Shown here: positions 6,383 through 15,112 of the stretch, in pieces
How the letters are laid out: the number at the start of each line of letters is the position of its first letter
How positions within the stretch are numbered: position 1 is the first letter of the stretch
DNA from: Bacillota bacterium
GTDB taxonomy: Bacteria; Bacillota; Clostridia; Lachnospirales; CAG-274
NCBI GenBank assembly: GCA_017460805.1
Contig: JAFUAF010000016.1
Span: 1 to 42,406 of the forward strand
Direction of reading: 5' to 3'
DNA length: 42,406 nt
The notes under the pieces: model-generated
The model's input: the letters and a program-made list of their open reading frames with translations, nothing else
What the model was told of the DNA's origin: nothing
Databases searched by the model: none
Translations under genes and position numbers: made by a program

Positions 6383-8815
6383 TTAATTTATCTGTACACC
6401 GCTATAGGATATGGATGCACCCGCTGCTATGGGTGTTGCTCCTTCAAATGTAATAGTTTTTCCCGAAATACTCCATGAAATACTGGGGTTTTGGTTCATA
6501 ATATCAGTCCAACCCAAATCTTGTCCTGCGGTATATGATGCTTTCCACTCTGTAACATCGGCACCAGTGTTATTTGTAAACGTCACAACACCTTTGCCTT
6601 TGCCGTTGCCCCAGTTTTCGGTCAAGTTAAACGACATATCGATCGTGGGCCTTGTATCGGGTTTATTGATAGTATACCAGAAACCGCCATACTGAACAGC
6701 CCAATTCTGGTTTGCATTCCAGTCATTGGGTGCCGTGCCGCTGAATGTGATGGTATTTCCCGAAATATCGCCCTGCGATGTTCCTGTTACGGGATATCCG
6801 GCATCTATTGCGCCTGTCCATGGTTCGCCCTTGTTTATCTTATTTGCGCCTGTCTGTCCTACAAGATTGTCACATATAACCTTGACTGTATTGTCATCTA
6901 TGCGCTGTTCTCTCGGATTCTGCAGCCAGAATGTCATACTGCCCATCGGTGCGGATTTCTTAAGCTTGTAGGTAACATCATTTATTCTTGCAACTTCATT
7001 GCCTGTATAAACATCACTTGTTGCCTTGCCGGTTATAACGATACCGTTACCGGAAACTATACCTACACTCGGCTCAAGGGGAACAACACCAAAATCAACA
7101 ACAGCTTCGTATTCATCGCCGTTAAGAACCATAGAACCCGCTCTGATAACGACCGTACCCTTGATCTGTACAGTCTCGCTGTCGATTCTTGTCTCCTGTG
7201 CGCCCTCAAATGTTGCCGTTACGGTCGCAGCAGGTCTCTGCATCCAGTTGGCAGGCTGTGTAAGGGAGATAGTTCTTCCCTGTACATATATTACGCCGCC
7301 GTCCTGAAGATCCGCATGGTTGAATGACTGTTGACTTTCAACATTATTGGAGCTCTTTATTGCATATACGGTAAGTGTTTCATTCGGCTGTACAACAATA
7401 CTCTTATTCTCCACACCGCCGCTATTATAGTACGGTATGCTTTCTGTACTTGCATTTACAAGACCTATATAGTGAGAACCCTCATAAATATAGTTGTTTG
7501 TATCGGCAAGTATTGTAATATTCTTCGGCATAGGTGTTGCAACATATTCGCAGTAAAGATCTACCACGATAGTCTTGCTTTCGCCTGCCGCAAGATTATT
7601 TTTACCGTTGAACTTGAATTTGTTCCATGCTATTTTGGTATAGCTGCATGAACCCGAAACGCTTGTTGCAGGGTAGTCGATACCGAGAAGCTTATCCTCG
7701 GATACCCACTCTTTATCAACAGCAATAGCGTTATTGTTTGTTACGGTCACATCAACTGTGTACTTTTTGTCGCCCGTATCAAGTGTTTCTTTGAGTACCG
7801 CATCGCCTACGGTAACAACAAAGTCCGACATAACAGGCATACAGTAAACTTCAATGTCGTAAACATGCTCTGCGCCGCCTGCAAGTGTAAAGTTAGTACC
7901 TCGCACAACAACATGCGTAGCATCTTTCTTTTCACAGTTTAACGGAGAATCCTGAAGTTCATAGCCTCCCGGAACCGTAATACCCACTTCCTCGGACCAG
8001 TTGCCTTTCTTCTCTTCGGAATTGGTATTTTTTACCGTAACGGTATATTTATAAGTAAGCATACCCGTTGTGGGATCTGTTTCGCCCATATTTTGGGGTA
8101 CGACCGTACAGTCAAAATCTACCGTACCCTCTTCGGGGGGTTCTATAATAGGTGTGCCGCCCAGGCTTGCGCCGTCGGGAAGCTGAAATCTTATACATCT
8201 CTGCTTAACATAAGAAAGTGAGTCACTGCTGATGATGGTTTCCGTATTATGGAAAGTCATTACAGTGTCAAAACGATACTTGGTACCCGTATCAACAAGA
8301 CTCTGATGTATAGCGGGAGTATAATCGTTTGTACCCGTTTCTTCAAACGGACAGCCTCTGAAATAGGGCACCGCAAAGAGTGTGATATTAAGACCCTTGT
8401 ATTCGCCCGTAAGCATAGGACTGTTTTTCTCAAATGAAACATAGACCTTTGTGTTTTTAAGGTCGTTTATTGTATTTAAGGAATCTTCTCTCCAGCCTGA
8501 GCTGCCGACGGGATATTTTACCGTTACGCCGCCGTCGGGGCCGCAGTAAAGATAGATATATCCGCTTTCCGGTGTTTCGTAAGCATTGCTTTCAAGAACT
8601 TCCAGATAGGTCGCATTTGCAATACGGCCTCTGATATACTGCATTGTCGTATCGACTGCATTTTGTCTTTTGGCCTGGGCATTAAAAGTATTGCTCATTA
8701 TTGAACTTGAATTCAAAAAGCTGTAAATGCCAACCATTACGATCGACAAAATCGCAACTGCAATAATAATTTCCAGAAGGGTGAAACCTTTATTATCTTT
8801 TTTGATTTTAAACAT
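6383..8815 (-). CDS. Giant prepilin-like protein with tandem CBM2-like C-terminal domains
   Basis: This is an 810-residue protein with a type IV prepilin N-terminus: leader MFKIKKDNKG, cleavage after Gly10, then FTLLE with Glu at mature position 5 and a hydrophobic helix to about 32. A pilin-type globular region runs to about 228. Two related beta-rich modules follow (about 232-325 and 326-425), both with the pattern YTVTVKNTN or YTVDVTVTNNN and a Cys-ending strand. After a linker come three tandem modules (about 522-621, 622-722, 723-810). The last contains ENWGNGKGKG and VTFTNNTGADVTEWKASY, which resembles family 2 carbohydrate-binding modules. It sits inside the pilus operon with a strong AAGGAGGGG site. 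I infer a minor or tip pilin that binds polysaccharide; the fold is unverified. Confidence 0.8.
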   Translation of the reverse strand: MFKIKKDNKGFTLLEIIIAVAILSIVMVGIYSFLNSSSIMSNTFNAQAKRQNAVDTTMQYIRGRIANATYLEVLESNAYETPESGYIYLYCGPDGGVTVKYPVGSSGWREDSLNTINDLKNTKVYVSFEKNSPMLTGEYKGLNITLFAVPYFRGCPFEETGTNDYTPAIHQSLVDTGTKYRFDTVMTFHNTETIISSDSLSYVKQRCIRFQLPDGASLGGTPIIEPPEEGTVDFDCTVVPQNMGETDPTTGMLTYKYTVTVKNTNSEEKKGNWSEEVGITVPGGYELQDSPLNCEKKDATHVVVRGTNFTLAGGAEHVYDIEVYCMPVMSDFVVTVGDAVLKETLDTGDKKYTVDVTVTNNNAIAVDKEWVSEDKLLGIDYPATSVSGSCSYTKIAWNKFKFNGKNNLAAGESKTIVVDLYCEYVATPMPKNITILADTNNYIYEGSHYIGLVNASTESIPYYNSGGVENKSIVVQPNETLTVYAIKSSNNVESQQSFNHADLQDGGVIYVQGRTISLTQPANWMQRPAATVTATFEGAQETRIDSETVQIKGTVVIRAGSMVLNGDEYEAVVDFGVVPLEPSVGIVSGNGIVITGKATSDVYTGNEVARINDVTYKLKKSAPMGSMTFWLQNPREQRIDDNTVKVICDNLVGQTGANKINKGEPWTGAIDAGYPVTGTSQGDISGNTITFSGTAPNDWNANQNWAVQYGGFWYTINKPDTRPTIDMSFNLTENWGNGKGKGVVTFTNNTGADVTEWKASYTAGQDLGWTDIMNQNPSISWSISGKTITFEGATPIAAGASISYSGVQIN

Positions 8816-8827
8816 TTCTACCCCTCC

Positions 8828-9199
8828 TTATTTCCTTACATAAACTGCATAATTATAATTCACACCATTTTCGCTTCCGCGTTCAATATACGCATAACAC
8901 TCGGGATTGGTCGTTGTACCGCCAATGGTAAGTGTGGGAGCCGAGCTGCCGCTTACCACCGTGCCGCCTCCTCTTATGTTGCCTTCGGAGTCTAACGGTG
9001 CATACTGATTATGTGTTTTTTCTTCCACAGAACCAACATGAGCCTCTCTTGATGCGCTTCGCTCTGCATTACGGGCAATGGACGCACCGCTGCTCACAGA
9101 TGCAACAGCAAAACCCGAAATTACTATACTGACCAACGCGGCTGCAATAATAAGTTCCACAAGAGAAAGACCCGATTGATCTTTCAATAATTTTTTCAT
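8828..9199 (-). CDS. Small type IV prepilin-like protein (minor pilin)
   Basis: The protein has 123 residues with a canonical class III leader: MKKLLKDQSG, then LSLVE with Glu at mature position 5, followed by a hydrophobic helix to about residue 35. The remainder is short and polar (Ser/Gly/Thr-rich) and ends YNYAVYVRK. The ATG at 9199 is preferred over an upstream in-frame start because GGAGGAAG lies 5 bases before it and the leader length is then typical. It is 25 bp after the PilX-like gene and 12 bp before the giant prepilin gene. Position and size suggest a minor pilin of the PilV/GspI kind; it could also be a short structural pilin. Confidence 0.85.
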   Translation of the reverse strand: MKKLLKDQSGLSLVELIIAAALVSIVISGFAVASVSSGASIARNAERSASREAHVGSVEEKTHNQYAPLDSEGNIRGGGTVVSGSSAPTLTIGGTTTNPECYAYIERGSENGVNYNYAVYVRK

Positions 9200-9224
9200 A
9201 TTGCTTCCTCCTTTTCTGCGCTTA

Positions 9225-11222
9225 TCAGTAGTTAAGGTTATATACATTCTGAATAGCAGAATTATATTTCCATGGATTGGCAGTCATACCCACAACATCC
9301 TTTACGTTATCGGGGTCATGGTATTTGATGAATACATTGTTATCATTCTGGCCGTATGTAAAGCTGTCACAGGTAACCATGCCGTGAATAGCGGGATGGT
9401 TTGACTGTGTAACGGGGCAGTTGGGGTCTGTACCTTCAGAACCCGATGCCACACCCGACATACCAAAGTTTGATGCCGAATGATTTATCTGCATATAAGG
9501 TGTAAGCCAATAAGCCGAAATACATGTCTTATTGCCGTTATTGTTAAAGAAATCGGTCGCGCTGATAATTGTTGTTCCCTCCTGGAAAATATATACATTG
9601 GGAACATACGCATACTTGTCATATCCCGCAACAAGTGTCGGAAGATTTGACTCATAAGGCATGAAAGGCCATTCTGCCTTGGCATTTACAGTAGTTACTT
9701 TAGTGCCGAGGAAAATTCTTATAAGACCCTTGTGGCCGTTGTCGTCAATAAGGAAATAGCCCTTGCCTTCAGGGAATGTAAAGCTGTCCGCATCAATATA
9801 GATGTCAACGGGGTCGCCTGTTGATTTGATAAGAATTTTCTTGTTCTGGTCAAATATCGTCTTGGGGTCAAACTTAAATGTACAGCTGTGGTCTATCATA
9901 AGATAGCCGTTTTCGGTCGAGAAGCCCGATTCGCCTGTGATTATTGTACCCTTAACACTTTCGGGAACCGTTGTAATAGGCTTGTTTGTGGTAGGAAGCT
10001 TATTGTTTATCTCGTCCTGTGTATCTTTTTTGATACTTGCTATTTTATCAAAAGCTGCTTTCTGTTCGTTAATATCAAAACTGTCATTTGTAGAGCCAAC
10101 ACCTGCACTTCTCGATACTATAGTGATAGTACCCGAAGCATTAAGAGATTTGACTGTCGCCGCATTCTGATAATAGCTGTAGTGATTGCCGTCATAGGTT
10201 ATATTGCCTGCGCAGTATACATCCTGAAGAGTACCGCCGTAAATATAGCAGTTGCCCTTTACGTAAATCTTACCGTTGACCGTTGTAAAGCCTGCATAGA
10301 CATATAAATCGCCGCCGCAGTAGATATCGCCGTCGATAGTAAGCTTTGTACCCGAGTCGCCGTCTTTACCGAGGTATACATCGCCTCCCGCATAAATGCT
10401 GGCATTTGAACCTTCAAATTTATTAACACCGGTACTTTCTATTTTTGCATCTTCAATAGCATATATGGGGCCTTTAATTGTAACACCCGATGTTGAACTC
10501 GGTATATTGAAGTTCTTACACCAAGCGCCCTGATTTATAACCAAAGAACGCTGAACAAAAATATCGGATAATGTATATATCTGTCCGTATGTACCTGCGG
10601 ATGTCGAGTCGATATTTACATTGCCTCGGCAGGCAAGAACGTCAATAATAGATGTCGTGTTCTGATGCTTGAATGTAGAACCCGAACCGAGAAGAAGCAT
10701 AAGGCCGCTTACACCGCCGTTAAGGTGTGTTTCTGAACCATATGTGATAATGGCCGCTCTGTCGACCTCACTGCCGTCACGGTCGTCATCCTCATCATCT
10801 TCCTCATCGGGCAAAGCCGAGTACTGATACAGCTGAAATTCGCTGTCGTCTCTTACGCCGTAGCAGGTAATGGAAAAACGGTCTGTGCCATCGTTCATAG
10901 GAACGATAGTACCATGGAACGAACCATAATCGGGCAAAGTACCCGAGAACGTCTTATTGCTGTATTTTGCAACATATTGATCCTGTGTCATAGTTGCATC
11001 ACTTACTTTTTGCTTATCCAGCTCCATTTCCTTTTGGAGCAGCTGCATACCTGTACGTGCGTTCAGGTATGCCTGCTCATTTGCGGAAACACTCTGGTCT
11101 ATCTTGGTAGATGTTGTAATATTGTTTGTAAATGATGTTACCATGATAACGGTAAGAGCCATTACCAACAGAGCAACAATAAGCGCATTGCCGCGTTCAT
11201 CCTTTACATAATTTTTAAACAT
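9225..11222 (-). CDS. PilX-like pilus assembly protein with beta-solenoid-like region
   Basis: A 665-residue protein with the PilX-type N-terminus: DERGNALIVALLVMALTVIM, with a possible peptidase cut after Gly11 but no Glu at mature position 5. A helical stretch (about 40-75) is followed by a very acidic cluster (DEEDDEDDDRDGSE). A long repetitive region then reads like stacked short strands, such as LTIDGDIYCGGDLYVYAG and GKIYVKGNCYIYGG, suggesting a right-handed beta-solenoid or bactofilin-like fold. The C-terminal quarter carries VYIFQEGTTIISATDFF and SASNFGMSGV. It is 17 bp downstream of pilO with a GGGGAGG site. In related systems PilX proteins help assemble the pilus tip; its ligand is not known. 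Confidence 0.8.
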   Translation of the reverse strand: MFKNYVKDERGNALIVALLVMALTVIMVTSFTNNITTSTKIDQSVSANEQAYLNARTGMQLLQKEMELDKQKVSDATMTQDQYVAKYSNKTFSGTLPDYGSFHGTIVPMNDGTDRFSITCYGVRDDSEFQLYQYSALPDEEDDEDDDRDGSEVDRAAIITYGSETHLNGGVSGLMLLLGSGSTFKHQNTTSIIDVLACRGNVNIDSTSAGTYGQIYTLSDIFVQRSLVINQGAWCKNFNIPSSTSGVTIKGPIYAIEDAKIESTGVNKFEGSNASIYAGGDVYLGKDGDSGTKLTIDGDIYCGGDLYVYAGFTTVNGKIYVKGNCYIYGGTLQDVYCAGNITYDGNHYSYYQNAATVKSLNASGTITIVSRSAGVGSTNDSFDINEQKAAFDKIASIKKDTQDEINNKLPTTNKPITTVPESVKGTIITGESGFSTENGYLMIDHSCTFKFDPKTIFDQNKKILIKSTGDPVDIYIDADSFTFPEGKGYFLIDDNGHKGLIRIFLGTKVTTVNAKAEWPFMPYESNLPTLVAGYDKYAYVPNVYIFQEGTTIISATDFFNNNGNKTCISAYWLTPYMQINHSASNFGMSGVASGSEGTDPNCPVTQSNHPAIHGMVTCDSFTYGQNDNNVFIKYHDPDNVKDVVGMTANPWKYNSAIQNVYNLNY

Positions 11223-11239
11223 AATATCCTCCCCTTTGA

Positions 11240-11872
11240 TTACTTGTACAATCGCGAATTACCGGCAGACTGGCCAAACTTATGTTCAAAAATATCATCG
11301 GGAGTTTCGGACTTGTCAGCTGAAAGGAAGCTGTAAACAATATTTGCATTCATATTTGATGCATCCGAACCGCTAAGCGTAAATGATGTAAGAATACTTG
11401 TTTTCTGTACATCTTCGATACTTTCCAAAAGCTTGATAAAGCCGTCATATGTGCCCGTTGCCTGCATTGTAATATCATTGTTCATTATTCCTGTAAGACT
11501 GTCAACGCCCTGGTCGTCAACCGCATTTCTTACAGACTGTGAAATAGTGATACTGCTGAGTGTAATATTGTTTTTAGCCGATTCGTCAACCATAAATGCG
11601 TGTAAAGACTCTGCATTTGTATTGGGGAAACCTGACTGGAAAAGTTCTGCCTTTTCTGCTTTTAAGGTCTCAATGGTCTGCTTATATGTTTCCTCGGAAT
11701 CCACTATAGCCTTTTTCTCGTCATACTCTGCCTGGAGTGTATCGATATCGGCCTTGGTGTTGTTGATGCTGCTCTTTAAAGGTGAAATACCGATAAAGTA
11801 AAGCAGATAATACAACATAAAGTTTATAACTATAAGAATAAGAATTACTTCTTTATTGCCTAATTTACCCAT
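11240..11872 (-). CDS. pilO: Type IV pilus inner-membrane alignment protein PilO
   Basis: A 210-residue bitopic protein with one membrane segment (about 9-29, ILILIVINFMLYYLLYFIG), a coiled coil (about 33-75, DIDTLQAEYDEKKAIVDSEE) and a C-terminal ferredoxin-like region containing GTYDGFIKLLESIE, the hallmark PilO segment. PilO pairs with PilN and links PilM to the pilus assembly machine. The gene starts 2 bp after pilN ends, with its ribosome site inside the pilN 3' end. Sequence identity within this family is low, so the call leans on topology and on its place between pilN and the pilin genes. Confidence 0.87.
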   Translation of the reverse strand: MGKLGNKEVILILIVINFMLYYLLYFIGISPLKSSINNTKADIDTLQAEYDEKKAIVDSEETYKQTIETLKAEKAELFQSGFPNTNAESLHAFMVDESAKNNITLSSITISQSVRNAVDDQGVDSLTGIMNNDITMQATGTYDGFIKLLESIEDVQKTSILTSFTLSGSDASNMNANIVYSFLSADKSETPDDIFEHKFGQSAGNSRLYK

Positions 11873-11874
11873 AA

Positions 11875-12540
11875 TTACTTACTCTCTCCTTCCTCAGCCT
11901 CTTCAGCTGGTGCTTCTTCTTCTACAGGTTCTTCTTCTATTTCACGGGATTTAAGCTTGACCGTAACAGACGAAGTGTACTTTTCGCCATTCTTTGATAC
12001 GCCGGTGTATGTAACGCCGTCAAAATCCTTGATATAGTAATCGTCCTCGCCTGTAGGCTCGGGGTTTTGTACCTGAGAATTTCTTAAACTGTTTGCGAAG
12101 TCTGCAATAGCAAGTTCTGTATCGCCTTCACAGCCAAGTGTTACTGTATCGCCGCTGTAGCCGAAAGAAGTAAGTCTTACGCTGTTGGGCATACATACAG
12201 CTATCTTTTCAATATCTTCTGTTGTAAGTCTTGCCTGAGTATCAAACTCTGCTACAGACTGTCTGAAGATATCGATATCTTTCTGAAGCTGTTCGGATTC
12301 TTCCTTTAAAAGTTCAACACGCTTTAAAGGTTCTTCAAGTGCGGCAATGTCCTTTTCAAGACCCGCCTTTTTAAGTGCAAGACCACCGTTTATCATAATC
12401 ATGATACCGATAATAACACCGGCGATCACGGCAAATATAAGCAAGCTTACTTTGACACATTTTTCAAAATCAATGGCAAATCCGCTTGAATCCTGGCCAA
12501 TAACAGAGAAAAAGTTAATATCACGTTTTAATAAATTCAT
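11875..12540 (-). CDS. pilN: Type IV pilus assembly protein PilN
   Basis: This 221-residue protein begins MNLLKRDINFF, matching the short N-terminal cytoplasmic peptide of PilN (the family motif is INLLP) that docks into PilM. A membrane helix follows (about 30-53), then a coiled coil (about 56-95) and a small alpha/beta domain with IAVCMPNSVRLTSFGYSGDTV. The C-terminus is a highly acidic Glu/Ala tail (EEEPVEEEAPAEEAEEGESK) that is unusual for PilN. It sits 10 bp after pilM and 2 bp before pilO, the universal pilM-N-O order. Confidence 0.88.
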   Translation of the reverse strand: MNLLKRDINFFSVIGQDSSGFAIDFEKCVKVSLLIFAVIAGVIIGIMIMINGGLALKKAGLEKDIAALEEPLKRVELLKEESEQLQKDIDIFRQSVAEFDTQARLTTEDIEKIAVCMPNSVRLTSFGYSGDTVTLGCEGDTELAIADFANSLRNSQVQNPEPTGEDDYYIKDFDGVTYTGVSKNGEKYTSSVTVKLKSREIEEEPVEEEAPAEEAEEGESK

Positions 12541-12550
12541 ACCTCTAACC

Positions 12551-13636
12551 TCACCTTCTTATAAGACTGCCCGCAGCAGTAATAATTTCCGAAAGATTTA
12601 CCTCGCTGCTGACTTCCACGTTGGATAACGAGTAGATCTTTTCAACCTTGACACCAAGCACTGTTGAAAGATACTGGTCGATACCCTCTATAGAAGAGTT
12701 GCCGCCGTAAAGGTAAATTTGGTTAACGGGTCTGCCGCCCTGTCTTGTAGCAGCAAACTGCATCATTTTATAAAGTTCTTCATTAACCTTTGTGAAGATG
12801 GGAGAGATCTGTTCTCTCGAACCCGATGAATACATGTAATCATCAAGGTCGTCACTGCCGTTGTAGCTTCCCTCGTAACCGCCGTAGCTTGCATATTCGC
12901 TTGCCTGGTCGTCAAGGTAGTCGTTCTGGCCCGAAGAGCCGTAATCCTTGCTGAGTTCAAGGTCTTCTGCGATCGAAAGAGTACGCTTGAAGATGCTTGT
13001 TCCATCGGAAATAAGGTCGATATCCATGTATGTACCGCCAAGGTCAACAAAAATCATAACCTTGTCTTTTACCGCTTCCTGGTTAACCATAAGGTCGGGT
13101 CTTGCAAGAAGCTTGTAAACCACGTTTCTGTGGGGGTCAAAGCTTGCGGGCTTAACGTCTGCGGTTTTAAGAACATCCTGATAGGAAACTACCATATCCT
13201 TAGGTGCCGCATAAGCCATAAGCTTGTAAACTTTGCTGTAGTCCTCTGTTGCTTCGCCTACAAGTGTGTAGTCTGTGTAGTAGTCGGCTGTGTTGCCGAA
13301 TGTTGTAACAACTTCGTTGCGCACAAGCTTTAAAAGCTTGGGACCTTTGATAGCGGGTACGCTTATTTCACGCGCTACTATCTCCGTGCTTCTTGCAACG
13401 GCGTTGCAGGAGCACTTGCTCATGTCATTTTTACCAAAGAGGCCGTTAAGATAAGGGCCAAGGTCCATCTGGCTTTTAATGTAGCCGTTTTCCATCGTTG
13501 CCTCGGGTGTAGGCTCTACGATAACGTCTGTTATCTTTACATTACCGTTCTTGTCCGCAGAACCTCTTACTATTTTTATGGTCTTGCTGCCGATATCTAT
13601 GGCAACACGATTGCTTTTTGCTTCTTTTTTAGCCAT
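12551..13636 (-). CDS. pilM: Type IV pilus assembly actin-like ATPase PilM, with Asp/Tyr/Ser/Gly-rich insert
   Basis: A 361-residue actin/FtsA-fold protein that binds the PilN N-terminal peptide on the cytoplasmic side. Nucleotide-binding segments are visible: VAIDIGSKTIKIVRG (11-25, phosphate 1) and IFVDLGGTYMDI (195-206, phosphate 2), with IYLYGGNSSIEGI (307-319) as the adenosine motif. Between about 230 and 276 is a low-complexity stretch rich in Asp, Tyr, Ser and Gly in the region where family members carry the lgls...AE..K helix. The gene begins 81 bp after pilC and is followed by pilN after 10 bp. Confidence 0.92.
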   Translation of the reverse strand: MAKKEAKSNRVAIDIGSKTIKIVRGSADKNGNVKITDVIVEPTPEATMENGYIKSQMDLGPYLNGLFGKNDMSKCSCNAVARSTEIVAREISVPAIKGPKLLKLVRNEVVTTFGNTADYYTDYTLVGEATEDYSKVYKLMAYAAPKDMVVSYQDVLKTADVKPASFDPHRNVVYKLLARPDLMVNQEAVKDKVMIFVDLGGTYMDIDLISDGTSIFKRTLSIAEDLELSKDYGSSGQNDYLDDQASEYASYGGYEGSYNGSDDLDDYMYSSGSREQISPIFTKVNEELYKMMQFAATRQGGRPVNQIYLYGGNSSIEGIDQYLSTVLGVKVEKIYSLSNVEVSSEVNLSEIITAAGSLIRR

Positions 13637-13717
13637 TTTTTGTGTTCATTCCCTTCTTAGATTGTAATTGTGAACAGTTCTCGTTAATTTGTTTTGCTTT
13701 TGTCCCGCATCTAGGCA

Positions 13718-14929
13718 TCAAGTCTGACTTTCAACCGCGCTGTACATACCGAACATAGGCATCATGATACCGATAATAACAGTACCAACCAGACCGCCCA
13801 TTATAACGATCATAAGAGGCTCCAGCATGGCAACCATCTTCTGGATAGCTTCATCTGCCTCTGCCTCATAGAAATCGGCTGTTTTTTCAAGTACCTCATC
13901 AAGAGAACCCGATTCCTCACCAACACTGACCATAGTTACCATCATGTTAGGGAACAGCTGAGTTTTATGTAAAGAGTTTGAAAGTGCACCGCCGGCACGT
14001 ATCTCATCCATAACAACGGACATGCGATCGTAAACGACGGAGTTATTAAGTACGTTTGTTGTAAGTTCAAGTGATGTAAGAAGTGTCATACCACTTGAGA
14101 AAACCGAATACATCGTGCTGCAGAAGTTTGATGACATGATTACCGCATACAGTTTGCCGATACCGGGTGTAAACAGTTTTATTCTGTCCACGATATTTCT
14201 GACAACGCGCGTATTTTTGAAAATACCGATCGCAATTATGATAGCAACAACACCGATAATAAGCATATACCAGCTGTTGACCATAAAATCCGACATTTTC
14301 ATAAGTGCTCTTGTGATAGCCGGCAGACTTTCAACCGGTCCGAGCATCGGCAGGAGGTTGGGAATAACGAATACAAACAGACCCGAAACTACCGCAACAC
14401 AGACTACCGCAAGAATAATGGGGTATATCATCGCCGATGATATCTTACTCTTGATCTTTACCTGCTTTTCGTAGTGAACTGCCAGTCTGTTCATGATAAG
14501 ATCGATAGAACCCGACATTTCACCGGCTTCGATCATAGCGATCATGAAGTCGGGAAAAGCACCTTCTGTTGCTGCCAAAGCCTTTGACAAACTTTTACCT
14601 ACCTGAACCTGCTCGTAAACCTTGAGCAGGATAGCTTTAAGCTTTTTCTTTTCCTGCTGCTGGTAGAGAACGTCCAGACACTTAATGATAGTAATACCAG
14701 AACTAAGCATGGTAGCAAACTGCTTACAAAGGATAGAAAGTTCTTTCATTTTGATCGCATTTGCATTGGCACGGGATGTAGTATCCTGGTCCTTGATCTC
14801 CTGCACAGTAAGAACATACTCGCCTTTCTGCTTAATTGTGGCGTTGAATTCTGCCAAAGTTGTAGCAAATAATGTACCTTTTACATTTTTACCCTCCGCA
14901 TTGACTGCGGTATACTTATATTTTGGCAT
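13718..14929 (-). CDS. pilC: Type IV pilus platform protein PilC (GspF family)
   Basis: The polytopic inner-membrane platform protein on which PilB and PilT act. At 403 residues it has the normal length. It starts MPKYKYTAVNAEGKNVKGTL, the typical N-terminal segment, and holds two T2SSF repeats (about 68-190 and 270-395). Each has GEESGSLDEVLEKTADFYE or IEAGEMSGSIDLIMNRLAVHYE, which are the conserved G-E-xSG signatures. Three membrane segments are apparent (about 165-190, 217-235, 370-392). It is the first gene of the pilus cluster. The 183-bp gap to leuS is AT-rich with no clear terminator and only a weak TATAAT at the pilC-proximal end, so read-through from leuS cannot be excluded. Confidence 0.95.
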   Translation of the reverse strand: MPKYKYTAVNAEGKNVKGTLFATTLAEFNATIKQKGEYVLTVQEIKDQDTTSRANANAIKMKELSILCKQFATMLSSGITIIKCLDVLYQQQEKKKLKAILLKVYEQVQVGKSLSKALAATEGAFPDFMIAMIEAGEMSGSIDLIMNRLAVHYEKQVKIKSKISSAMIYPIILAVVCVAVVSGLFVFVIPNLLPMLGPVESLPAITRALMKMSDFMVNSWYMLIIGVVAIIIAIGIFKNTRVVRNIVDRIKLFTPGIGKLYAVIMSSNFCSTMYSVFSSGMTLLTSLELTTNVLNNSVVYDRMSVVMDEIRAGGALSNSLHKTQLFPNMMVTMVSVGEESGSLDEVLEKTADFYEAEADEAIQKMVAMLEPLMIVIMGGLVGTVIIGIMMPMFGMYSAVESQT

Positions 14930-15112
14930 AATTTCCCCCCTCGTAAAAATTTTTTTGATTTTATCCGCTGTTAATAGCGCCCGCGGACTTTAGGCATTAT
15001 ATCTTTCTTTATATTTTATCATAAAAAACATGAATTGTATACATTTTTTTATAAAAAATTGTAAAAAATTTAACATTTTATTAATATCGGCTATGTGCAC
15101 CGAGTAAAAGAC

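Noticed and set aside
14940..15112. Firm promoter for the pilus cluster
   Set aside because: A TATAAT is visible near 15000 on the minus strand, but no acceptable -35 box lies 16-18 bases before it; evidence too weak to list.
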